Positions 43,892 to 52,766 of a DNA stretch of 64,000 bases are shown in pieces. The stretch is from Symbiodinium natans (taxonomy: Eukaryota; Sar; Dinophyceae; Suessiales; Symbiodiniaceae). The translations under genes were made by a program, and so were the position numbers. The notes under the pieces were generated by a model that made no database searches, was not told the origin of the DNA, and saw only the letters and a program-made list of their open reading frames with translations. The stretch covers positions 824,501-888,500 of the forward strand of contig CAJNDS010002091.1 of NCBI GenBank assembly GCA_905221605.1. The letters are read 5' to 3'. Numbering within the stretch: the first letter of the stretch is position 1; each line of letters begins with the position of its first letter.

Positions 43892-44301
43892 TTCTTAAGA
43901 AAAAAGTAGAACAAGGCTGCCTCAAAACCCCTTGACAAATATTTCCAAATCTGGGAAGTTAACCCGGAAAATGGGTTGCCCCTGCACCACAGACCCTAAA
44001 CAACCCCAATCCCCCAAAGCTCCAAACCCCCCAACCCCCAAGCCCCAAGCCTAGGGTGCAGAGTTTCGGGTTTATAGAGTTTAGGGATGAGGGCTAAGGG
44101 CTAAATCATCCCAAATCGCAAGCCCTAGACCCCCCAAACTTCTAAACCCTAAACCCTAAACCTTTGGAGCTCCTAAGGTTCTAAATGCCAACATCTTCAA
44201 ATTCTAAACCCTGAACCTTAAACCCTAAAACCCTAAACCCAAAACTCCTAACACCTAAACCCTCATCCCGAACCCCAAACCCTAAACCCCAAAGCCTAGA
44301 C

Positions 44302-44380
44302 CCTTGCTTTCTGCCGAAGCGGCGTTGAGAGTGGGCTGCCCCCACTGCACGAGCATGGAAGAATCTGTCGGAGATTGCGC
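44302..44380 (-). CDS. Candidate exon
   Basis: After CTCCCCGAG, 26 codons AQSPTDSSMLVQWGQPTLN then AASAESK, ending G|GTCTAGG, a variant repeat donor. Confidence 0.55.
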
Positions 44381-44838
44381 CTCGGGGAGGGGGTCTTCGG
44401 GTTTAGGGTTTAGGGCTAGGGTTTAGGGTTTAGGGTTTAGAAATATTGGGTGTAGGGTTTAGGGTTCAGGGTTCAGGGTTTAGGGCTTAGGGCTTAGGGC
44501 ACCGGGTTTCCCCTTTAGGGTTTAGGGCTTAGGGCTTGTAAAATTGTGATCTGAGATTCTATAAGGATTAGAGCATTGGGGCTTGTAGGGTGGACTGTAG
44601 GGTTCAGGGTTGTTGAGCTTTGGGGCTTCAGGACTTTAAGGTTTAGAATCTGGAGGGTTCAGGGTTTGGAATCTCAAGGTTTAGGGCTTAATTGGGGTTT
44701 AGGGTTTAGGGTTTGGCTTAGGTCTTCGGGATTAGGGTTTGGGGCTTGGGGCTTAGGCTGTGGAGCTTTGGAAGTCTTAGGGCTTTACTTCTTGGGGTTT
44801 ATCGTGTTAGGGGTTGCGTTTTTGCTGAGGCTTTGAGC

Positions 44839-44981
44839 CTTGCTGGAGCTATGGCTTTCGGCGGTGCTCGTGCTGCTGCTGCTGCGGCTTCTGGCCCACG
44901 TTCTGCTGGGCCGATGGCAGCTCCTCGTCCGAAGAGGAGGTCTCCCGTGCAGACGCGCAGGCTCCGCGCCAAGCGCAGATC
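44839..44981 (-). CDS. Candidate exon, Ala/Arg-rich
   Basis: After TTGAAGAG, 47 codons: DLRLARSLRVCTGDLLFGR then GAAIGPAERGPEAAAAAARA and PPKAIAPA, ending at a GC donor (AG|GCTC). A plus-strand ATG frame rich in Ala and Arg competes over the same bases. Confidence 0.5.
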
Positions 44982-45061
44982 CTCTTCAAACCCTTAACCC
45001 TAAACCCTAAACCCTAAACCCTAAACCCTAAACCCTAAACCCTAAACCCTAAACCCTAAAC

Positions 45062-45153
45062 CCCAGGGTCTTTCGCTTCGCGTGCTGTCGACGCGAGTTC
45101 GCGTCGCTGAGAAGCTGCGCCATGCAAGCTTCGCAGGCCAAGTGCAGCGCCGC
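45062..45153 (-). CDS. Candidate exon between two telomeric tracts
   Basis: After AAACAG, 30 codons AALHLACEACMAQLLSDANS then RRQHAKRKTL, ending GG|GTTTAGGG. Perfect repeat arrays abut both ends. Confidence 0.63.
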
Positions 45154-45157
45154 CTGT

Positions 45158-45241
45158 TTAGGGTTTAGGGTTTAGGGTTTAGGGTTTAGGGTTTAGGGTT
45201 TAGGGTTTAGGGTTTAGGGTTTAGGGTTTAGGGTTTAGGGC
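45158..45241. repeat. TTTAGGG array
   Basis: About 12 perfect units abutting the acceptor of the exon at 45153. Confidence 0.92.
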
Positions 45242-45285
45242 TTCCGGGGGGGCCCTAGGATGGCAAACCTTCTGCAAGACTTTAA

Positions 45286-45421
45286 GGGTAGTTACATGGT
45301 CCCTTCATATGGGCCCTTAACCGGGGGGGGCCCTTATGTACCCTATAAAACCTAAAAACCCCTGCTTCAGAACCCTTTAGAGAAGGTAGGGGACCATATT
45401 CAGGGACCGTAGAACTACCCT
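45286..45421. mobile_element. Inverted-repeat element (pair with 4762)
   Basis: GGGTAGTTACATGGTCCCTT start and GGGACCGTAGAACTACCC end. Confidence 0.6.
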
Positions 45422-45467
45422 TAGAAAGACGGCCATGGCGTCCCGCCCCTATGACTTGATGGCTTAC

Positions 45468-45610
45468 CTGGAGGTTCATCGTACTTATAACCCAATCATA
45501 ACTGTACTTACAACCCACTTAGAAGCCCTTTCCGTGCCCTAGTCTAGGTTTATATAATTGGGATTTAAGTACAGTTCTTATTGGGTTATTCAGTACCATG
45601 AACCTCCAAG
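45468..45610. mobile_element. Family D element
   Basis: CCTGGAGGTTCATCGTACTT start and CAGTACCATGAACCTCCAAG end. Confidence 0.75.
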
Positions 45611-45862
45611 TAGGGGTTTAAGGGCTTGGGGGGGGTTTAGGGGCTGAGGGGGTTTTATGGGTAAAGGGGGTAGAGGAAACCCTAAACCCTAAACCCTAAA
45701 CCCTAAGCCCTAAACCCTAAACCCTTAGAACAGTTTAGGGGCCCTTGCGGGCGCAGCCAGAGGCCCGGAGATTGACTGGCTAACTTAGAAGATGCCCTGA
45801 ACCCTAAATCCTAAACCCTAAACCCTAAACCCTAAACCCCCAACCCCAAACGCTCCTGTGAC

Positions 45863-45931
45863 CAGCTTGTGGCCGAGCCAAGGGGCGACGACTGCATCCG
45901 GTGCTCCAGCTGCCATTGCTTCCGTCGTCCC
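45863..45931 (-). CDS. Candidate exon
   Basis: After CCTTCCTGCAG, 23 codons GTTEAMAAGAPDAVVAPWLG then HKL, ending at a GTCACA donor. The plus strand is open too. Confidence 0.5.
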
Positions 45932-46145
45932 CTGCAGGAAGGGCCACGCAAGAAGACCCTAATCCCTAAACCCTAATCCCTAAACCCTAAACCCTAAACC
46001 CGAATCCTAAACCCTAAACCCCGAGCCCTAAACCCTACCTCCTAGACCCAAAACGTAAGGGACTACAGGAGGGATCCTGATAAGGGACCTCAGGGCTTGG
46101 GCTTCTCAGGTATGCACTGGTCGACCACGAAGCTACGGATGTCAC

Positions 46146-46217
46146 ATGCGGGCAACGGCATTCAAGCATGCAGGAGTTGATAGTCCAAGAGCAGCTGCAA
46201 CCACCGTGCACTCCGGG
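46146..46217 (-). CDS. Candidate exon, Cys-rich
   Basis: After GGTGTTGCAG, 24 codons PGVHGGCSCSWTINSCMLEC then RCPH, ending at GTGACA. Confidence 0.4.
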
Positions 46218-46632
46218 CTGCAACACCCTCAAGCCTAGACCCTATAAACCCTAACACCCTAAGCCCTGACGGTTAAACCCACGAAGCTCCCAGTCCCAGA
46301 GCCTCCCACGCAGCGCCCTGGAATCCTAGAAGCCCTCGGGGCTACACACTAAGAGCCCTAGAACCAGCAAACCCTCAGCACCCTCAAAATCCGAAACCCA
46401 AAGACCTACACCCTAAACCCTAAACCATAAACCCTAAACCCTAAACCCTAAACCCTAAACCCTAAACCAGTTTGGTTGGTTCAATGGGTTGGTCAGGTCA
46501 CCTAACAGCCCTGAGGAGGGGCCTAAACTCAGAACCACAAGCCCTGAACCCGAAACCCTCCCTGTCCGGGCAGGGTTTAGGGTTTAGGGCTTGGCCTTAG
46601 GGCTGAGTGGTATGGGCTTGTTACTTGTCGTT

Positions 46633-46846
46633 CTAGATGCCTGCGCGGCCAGGGCATTTCTACAAAAAGTGTGGCCCAATTGGACCTTCAACGATGCCCA
46701 GCGGGTTGCAGGTTTATGGTGCGCACACAGGGCACTCACGCCCCCACTCAATGGCTCATGCATTGCGTCACTCCATGCAATTCTCAAGTAGAAGTCGCTC
46801 ACTCCAGGGCATCCTGCAGCAGATTCATCATCGCCTGCTGGCCGAT
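46633..46846 (-). CDS. Candidate last two exons of a gene
   Basis: The exon 46846-46740 (RPAGDDESAAGCPGVSDFYL then RIAWSDAMHEPLSGG) ends at a consensus GTGAGT donor. After TTTTTGTAG the exon 46659-46633 adds KCPGRAGI and a TAG stop in the same phase. The intron is 80 nt. Overlapping open frames on the plus strand exist. Confidence 0.5.
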
Positions 46847-46878
46847 CTTTACACAAGTTTGTGTAGGGAAAACAAGGG

Positions 46879-46982
46879 GGGTTTAGGGTTTAGGGTTTAG
46901 GGTTTAGGGTTTAGGGTTTAGGGTTTAGGGTTTAGGGTTTAGGGTTTAGGGTTTAGGGTTTAGGGTTTAGGGTTTAGGGTTT
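46879..46982. repeat. TTTAGGG array
   Basis: About 15 perfect units between candidate exons. Confidence 0.92.
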
Positions 46983-46997
46983 GAGGGCAAAGCCTAC

Positions 46998-47080
46998 CCC
47001 AGCGCCTGCAGGGCCACCAGCGCAGCGGTTGCTGTGTCAAGTTGGCTCCACAAGGTACGGCCGAAGAAGTTGCCCAACAT
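46998..47080 (-). CDS. Candidate exon, possibly a first exon
   Basis: The ATG at 47080 gives MLGNFFGRTLWSQLDTATAA then LVALQAL, ending GG|GTAGGC. Amphipathic start; AG precedes the ATG by 1 nt, so it could be an internal exon or a trans-spliced start. Confidence 0.55.
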
Positions 47081-47218
47081 ACTCATTCAACTGTACACAG
47101 GCCCCTCAACTCTAAGCCCTAAAGCCCTAAAGCCCCAAACCCCAAGCCCTAACCCTAAACCCTAAACCCCCAACCCTAAACCCCAAACCCCAAAACCCTA
47201 AACCCCAAAACCCTAAAC

Positions 47219-47318
47219 CCTCCCAGCCTGTGCGAGGCTGCTCCAGGGGGAGTCCGTGGAGTTGGCAGCGCAGCGCTCGCGGACCCTCCAAACATCCGAA
47301 CCCTTCTTCGATGGACCC
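47219..47318 (-). CDS. Candidate exon ending at a telomeric donor
   Basis: After GTAACCCCAG, 33 codons GSIEEGFGCLEGPRALRCQ then LHGLPLEQPRTGWE, ending G|GTTTAGGG. Confidence 0.6.
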
Positions 47319-47946
47319 CTGGGGTTACCGAAAGGGCTAGGGTTTAGGGTTTAGGGTTTAGGGTTTAGGGTTTAGGGTTTAGGGTTTAGGGTTTAGGGCT
47401 TAGGGCGTAGGGTTTAGGATTTAGGGTGTAGGGTTTAGGGTTTGGGGTTTCGGGTTTCGGGTTTCGGGTTTTGGGTTCATTATATAGAAAGGGCCTGACC
47501 CTGCCCAAGCTTTCCTGGGGTTGAAGATACACATGGATACACCACTTTGGGTTGAGCGCACGGGCCTAGGGTTTAGGGGGATATTGCACGGAAAAGCACG
47601 TGTTTCCTTAGTGCATATTGCTGGAACATGTGTTTGGGGTTTGCTTAGGTAAGCAACAATAGACTTTGCACAGTCCTGTTCTGCTTTGTAAGGTGCATCC
47701 AGGGATGCCGGGCCATATGGAGGTTTCCGATCATCAGAAACCCCTAATCTAGACCTCCCAACTGGATTCCCTTACAAACAGGACCCCCAAGAAGGTGCCC
47801 CCTGATTCTGCGCAAAACCCCATGTGATGAAGGCCGAAAGCACACCTCAAAGCCCTTTCGCCATGCAGTTGTAGAAACCCTAAACCCGGAACCCTAAACC
47901 CTAAACCCTAAAACCTAAAGCCTAAACCCTAAACCCTAAACCCTAC

Positions 47947-48038
47947 CAGCACTGCCTATGGCGTTGAGCGTTTTCGGGGGTCCCCTTGCCGGCCTGAACT
48001 CGTAGGAGGTCGCCGATGCAAGCTCTGTGACAGTGCAC
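47947..48038 (-). CDS. Candidate exon
   Basis: After TTAACCGAG, 30 codons VHCHRACIGDLLRVQAGKG then TPENAQRHRQC, ending TG|GTAGGGTTTAGGG. Confidence 0.6.
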
Positions 48039-49147
48039 CTCGGTTAAGTCTAAGCCAAACTGCGTCAGAAGGGACTCAGTGGATTTTTGGGGTTTAGGGT
48101 TTAGGGTTTAGGGTTTAGGGTTTAGGGTTTAGGGCTTGGGGCTTAGGGCTTAGGGCTTGGGGTGTTTGCTGTTTTGTTGCGGGCTGCTACACCCTATCTA
48201 GGAACAAAAGCCGGCTCAGGATTCGCTTGCGGAGAGCACAGCTGTCGGGAAGTCACATGGGTTCTGGTTGACAAGGTTCAAGGGTTTAGGGTTTCGGGTT
48301 TAGGGTTTAGGGTTAGGGGTTTAGGGTTTAGGGTTAAGGTGCACAGGCTCCCACTTGGCTGAAGAATACCGGGAATAGGGCATAAGGTTTGGGGATGGTT
48401 ACCCTTGTGAGGCTCCCAACAACTCACGCAGCCCTCACTTAAATCGGCCCTCAGTTGAAAGGGGCATAGGGCCAGAATATCTCCATCCCAACTCGGCCCC
48501 CTAGAATGCACCCTGAATCTTAATTCCCCTATATAACACCAGTATATTCTTTATTTGGTCCCTATATTCCTAAGGAGCCCCTAAAAAACACCCAAATAAC
48601 CCCTAAGGTCCCTTGTAAGGGTCCCTCCTGTAGTCCCTTGACAGTGGCAGGGTTCTTAAGGGAGGGGGGGTTCAAGGGGGGTAGGTACCTACGGAACCTT
48701 AGGGAAGCTTAGGGAGCCTTAGGGAGTAGTGGGGAATGTCAGGGAACATTGGGTTACATTCACCCCTTGAAGCCCTAAAGCCTAAAGCCTGAAGCCTAAA
48801 GCCTAAAGCCTAAAGACTAAACCCCAAACCCTAAACCCCCCTCCGTTAAGAACCCTGCAACCCAAGCAAGAGGAAACAGGACCCGACAACTCAGAGTCTG
48901 TGAGCCCTAAAACCCAGCAAGAGTGTTGGCTCCACCCAGTCAACCCTGCATCCCAGAACCCGAAACCGTAACACCTAACATTAAACCCGAAACCCTTAAA
49001 CTCTACACCCTTGAGCCCTACACCCTTAAAGCCTAAAGCCCAAGCCCTGAAACTACTACCTTAAAAACTAAACCCTGAACCCTAAACCCTAAGCCTAAAG
49101 CCTAAGCCCTGAACACTGACACCATCACCTTCAACCCTAAACCCGAA

Positions 49148-49561
49148 ACCCTAAACCCTAAACCGTAAACCCTAAACCCTAAACCCTAAACCCTAAACCC
49201 TAAACCCTAAACCCTAAACCCTAAACCCTAAACCCTAAACCCTAAACCCTAAACCCTAAACCCTAAACCCTAAACCCTAAACCCCAAGCCCGAGACCCCG
49301 CAACCCACCTCGGACTCAGCTCGACCGGGGCGCTGCGTGGTCGAACGCGCCGGAAGTGTGTCGCAGCCTTCCGGCTCTTGGGTTTAGGGTTTGTAGGGTT
49401 TAGGGTTTAGGGTTTAGGGTTTAGGGTTTAGGGTTTAGGGTTTAGGGTTTAGGGTTTAGGGTTTAGGGTTTAGGGTTTAGGGTTTAGGGTTTAGGGTTTA
49501 GGGTTTAGGGTTTAGGCTTTAGGGTTTAGGGTTTAGGGTTTAGGGTTTAGGGTTTAGGGTA
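49148..49561. repeat. Opposed long telomeric arrays flanking one exon
   Basis: CCCTAAA (49148-49283, about 19 units) and TTTAGGG (49379-49561, about 25 units) flank the 68-nt exon candidate. In RNA the two arms could pair. Confidence 0.92.
49309..49376 (-). CDS. Candidate exon
   Basis: After AACCCAAG, 22 codons SRKAATHFRRVRPRSAPVEL then SP, ending AG|GTGGGTTG. Basic composition. It sits between the two longest opposed telomeric arrays of the window. Confidence 0.55.
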
Positions 49562-49649
49562 AAAGGTTTAGGGTTTGTAGGGTTTAAGATCTCTTCGTCA
49601 CTTCATTGGCTTGGGCTGCGAAGATGCTTGGGGGCATCCTCGAAACCCT

Positions 49650-49830
49650 GCTTGGAGGTTCGGTGTACTCCCAAACCCTAAACCCTAAACCCTAAACCCT
49701 AGACCCTAAACCCTAAACCCTAAACCCTAAACCCCCGAAAGCACCTACAAGCCTGCTACGTACCGGAAGGTGTGTAGGTGCGCTATACGTACGGCTCGAA
49801 TTGGGCGAGTAAGTACCATGAAGCTCCACG
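49650..49830. mobile_element. Family D element split by a CCCTAAA tract
   Basis: GCTTGGAGGTTCGGTGTACT is followed directly by about seven CCCTAAA or CCCTAGA units, then the remaining body and GTACCATGAAGCTCCACG. Confidence 0.65.
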
Positions 49831-50296
49831 TAACCCTGAACTCCAAACCACAATCCCCCTCACCCCCGCCCCCCAAAGCTTCGGTTTGAAGAGGCACTGT
49901 TGGGGCCCAAGGATGAGGTCGTAGGGATGCCAGCCCTAAACCCTATCGACCCTCAACTTACGTAAGTCCTGATGTAGGTTTCAGACTTGGGCTCATACGG
50001 ATTTAGGGCTCACGGCTTTGGGTTTAGGGTTTGGGGTTTGGGGTTTAGGGTTTAGGGTTTAGGGTTTAGGGTTTAGGGTTTAGGGTTTAGGGTTTAGGGT
50101 TTAGGGTTTAGGGTCCCTATGCCTAAACTCTAAGCCCCAAACCCCAAACCCTAACCCCTAAACCCTAAACCGCCCTAAACCCTAAACCCTATCACCCAAC
50201 CCGTCCCTGAACCCTAAACCCTAAACCCTAAACCCTAAACCCTAAACCCCAAATCCCAAACCCCAAACCCCAAACCCTAAACCCTAAACCCTAAAC

Positions 50297-50357
50297 CCCC
50301 GTCCCAGAACCAGCCTTGGGCAGGCAACCACACGGCCAAAGTCGGTCGCACCTGCAC
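50297..50357 (-). CDS. Candidate exon ending at a telomeric donor
   Basis: After GCACGTCAG, 20 codons VQVRPTLAVWLPAQGWFWDG, ending G|GTTTAGGG. An internal GC donor at 50315 is an alternative. Confidence 0.5.
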
Positions 50358-50628
50358 CTGACGTGCATTTGGGGGACCAAGGGCCTTGGGCTTACCTTGT
50401 GGGTTTAGGGTTTAGGGTTTAGGGTTTAGGGTTTAGGGTTTAGGGTTTAGGGTTTAGGGTTGTTTGTGTTAAGCTTGGGGTTTTGCTCGTGTTTTGTGGG
50501 CTTTGCGGGCAGCATCGGCGTGAGAAAACGCGTGTATTGCTCAAGTCTTCTCGGGAAAATCCTTCCGGTTGTTTTGCTGTAACGCGATATCCCTTTCTGG
50601 TTCCTTAATATACGGGCGCCATGGTGGG

Positions 50629-50721
50629 GATGCTCTCCCTTATACTAGAAGTCCCTAATCGGGGTTAGAATAGGGGGTACTAGAATCCCTATCAAGGACT
50701 GTTAGTATAAGGGGGAACATC
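50629..50721. mobile_element. Inverted-repeat element (pair with 42483)
   Basis: GATGCTCTCCCTTATACTAG start, AGTATAAGGGGGAACATC end. Confidence 0.72.
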
Positions 50722-51378
50722 CCAAGGTTCCGCCCAGGAAGCCCAAGCTTAGGTGAAAGGTCCCGGGACAGAGATCCACGCCAGCCCCAAAAGCCCTAAA
50801 CCTTAGGGTTTAGGGTTTCGGGTTTAAGGTTTAGGGGAACCCTAAAAGCTAAAATTCTAAGCTGGGGCGAAGTTGGGTCTGGGATGTAGAATAAACGATC
50901 CAAACACCATAAACCCTAAAACCCCGCCCCTGTGTGCTTCTTGAACCCATGGTCCTGTCTCGAAAACATGTGGCCAGTTTTGCGAAGAGGTTATTTTTTA
51001 ATACAGCAAGGACTACTGTAAGGCTTAAGGTTAAGGAATACAGGTGTGTTGGCACCCCGACAACAGGAACGCCCGAAACATAACATAGTCCCCCTGACAA
51101 TGCTTAGGGTTACCCCAAACTCCCGCCCAAAAGAAAATTTCACCCCAAAACTCCGGACCCCAAACCCTAAACCCGAAGTCCTAAACCCCGAACCTCTAGA
51201 TGGATCCTCGGCCGAGAGAAAAAAATGTATGAAACACCCTCAGCCCTAGCCCCTGAAGCGTAAAAACGCTCAAGAACACGGGCCCAAACTACCGCCTTAC
51301 ATCACGAAAAAGAATTGATTAAAATTAGGCCTGCTTAAATTAAACCCCATACCTCCACTAAACCTGAACTTCCTAAAC

Positions 51379-51443
51379 GGCAAGGGCCTCCCAGGAAACA
51401 AACTCGCACTGCTCGGCTGCTCCTCAGCGTTCAGGGGCCGGAG
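51379..51443 (-). CDS. Candidate exon ending at a telomeric-type donor
   Basis: After CCCACAAAG, 21 codons LRPLNAEEQPSSASLFPGRP then L, ending CC|GTTTAGG. Confidence 0.5.
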
Positions 51444-51449
51444 CTTTGT

Positions 51450-52350
51450 GGGTTCGGGGCGGTTTAGGGCTTGGGGTTTAAGGCTTATAGGGTTTCGGGT
51501 TTCGGATTGAGGGTGTAGGCTTGTAGGGTTTAGTTCAAGGGGTTTAGGGTTCCGGGTTTATGCGGGTCAAGCCCCTGTTTGTAACTCGGGTTGATATTTC
51601 AAGGCCTTCCAAGCCCGATTTGAGGCCCGATTTGATCCCGTCTCTCTGCCCAGTTCACAAAACTATTTGGGGCCCCCCCCCCCCCCCCCCCCCGCGCCTC
51701 CCCCTCCCGCCCCACCCTCCCCCCGCCTTTGGAATCTCAAAGGTTTCGGCATGCACGTCGCGCTTGCTCATCGGAGCTAAAAATTGAGACATGACCGTGC
51801 AAGCAGAATTATGGAGGGTTGACAAGGATGGAGCAGGGTCTGAGCTTGTATATATGTATATATTCATCCGCCTGCGCATACATATACACAGAAGATTCGG
51901 CCCTCGGGTGTAGGGAAGAATGAAAGGGTTCACATGGATTAACAAAGGCTTCCTAGAGTTCAGGGTTCAGTGCTGGATGTTCTGTTTTTTTCTAGTCAAG
52001 CAGTTGTCAGGTGACAGATAATTTGTCCACCCGCCCACAGACTCCCCTAACGTCACGAGAACAAACAAATGTCCCACAACATTTGGACAGTTCTATCCCT
52101 ACCTTCCCCATTCTCTGAACCTGTTCGGTTTTTCTTGGTTTTCAGCCAGGAATACATAGACCTAGAGCCCAATGGGCAAAGAGGCTGCTGAAATCTTTTT
52201 CGCCTGTCCACTGCAGTTTATCTCATCATGCAGCTGTCCCCAGCTGCCAGAAACCCGAGGTTCACAAGCGAGGCAGCAGCACGACACAGACTTTACATAA
52301 TATTCAGGCTGAGATGATGCTTGAGTAGTCTTGGTTCAGCATATTTTTCT
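51450..52350. other. Transition between the repeat mosaic and the gene array
   Basis: Telomere-like units stop near 51550. A poly-C run (51673-51694), a TATA-rich microsatellite near 51850 and unique sequence follow; no gene recognised. Confidence 0.5.
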
Positions 52351-52357
52351 CTACCAT

Positions 52358-52710
52358 TCAGCTGTTGCGAGCTCGCTTGCGGGCTGGTTCAGCCGTACCC
52401 CTCAACCCTTCCTGCTCGGCTGGCGTGAGCATGTTGAACCATTCAAAGCTCCAAGCAGTAGCACAGGCCATGGCCTGATCCTTTGTACGTTGGGTGGATT
52501 TTGCACCCGCATGGTTCTCATCCCTGAAACAGAAAGCTCTGGACATCTTCTTTGTACTTGGGTGGCGAAAACCTGGGGGAAGCTTCACTTGGCAGAATGG
52601 AGAGGAATCTGTTGGGTAGCCGAAGTACCGAGCGCAACCCGGAGCTACTTCACCATCAGGAGGAGGAGGTCGTTGCACGGGCGATGCGTGGGGTCCATCC
52701 ACACGTTCCT
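52358..52710 (-). CDS. Probable alternative or true last exon of the long gene
   Basis: A minus-strand frame reads ...APGCARYFGYPTDSSPF..., continues through FCFRDENHAGAKSTQRTKDQ and ends EPARKRARNS with TGA at 52358-52360. Composition and the basic tail (RKRAR, possibly nuclear-targeting) look like coding sequence. It lies directly downstream of the core stop at 52767. A GC donor in the previous exon after ...MQRKELIF (phase 1) joined to the AG before 52640 would give ...ELIFAPGCARYF in frame and bypass that stop. Other acceptors are possible. Confidence 0.5.
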
Positions 52711-52766
52711 TTCAAAAGGGATGCTTTAGAGCTTTATTAAGGACTTTTGATGTATTCGCAGCTTCA

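Larger units (their letters stand above)
42590..44290. other. Degenerate repeats without a supported exon
   Basis: Variant telomeric units, the T/G junction and a 43228-43544 segment with open minus frames but no convincing splice ends. Confidence 0.45.

Noticed and set aside
44576..44836. 86-codon plus-strand frame rich in GLGFRV
   Set aside because: GLGFRV and LGFRV are what TTTAGGG-type repeats encode; the same peptide ends many spurious frames.
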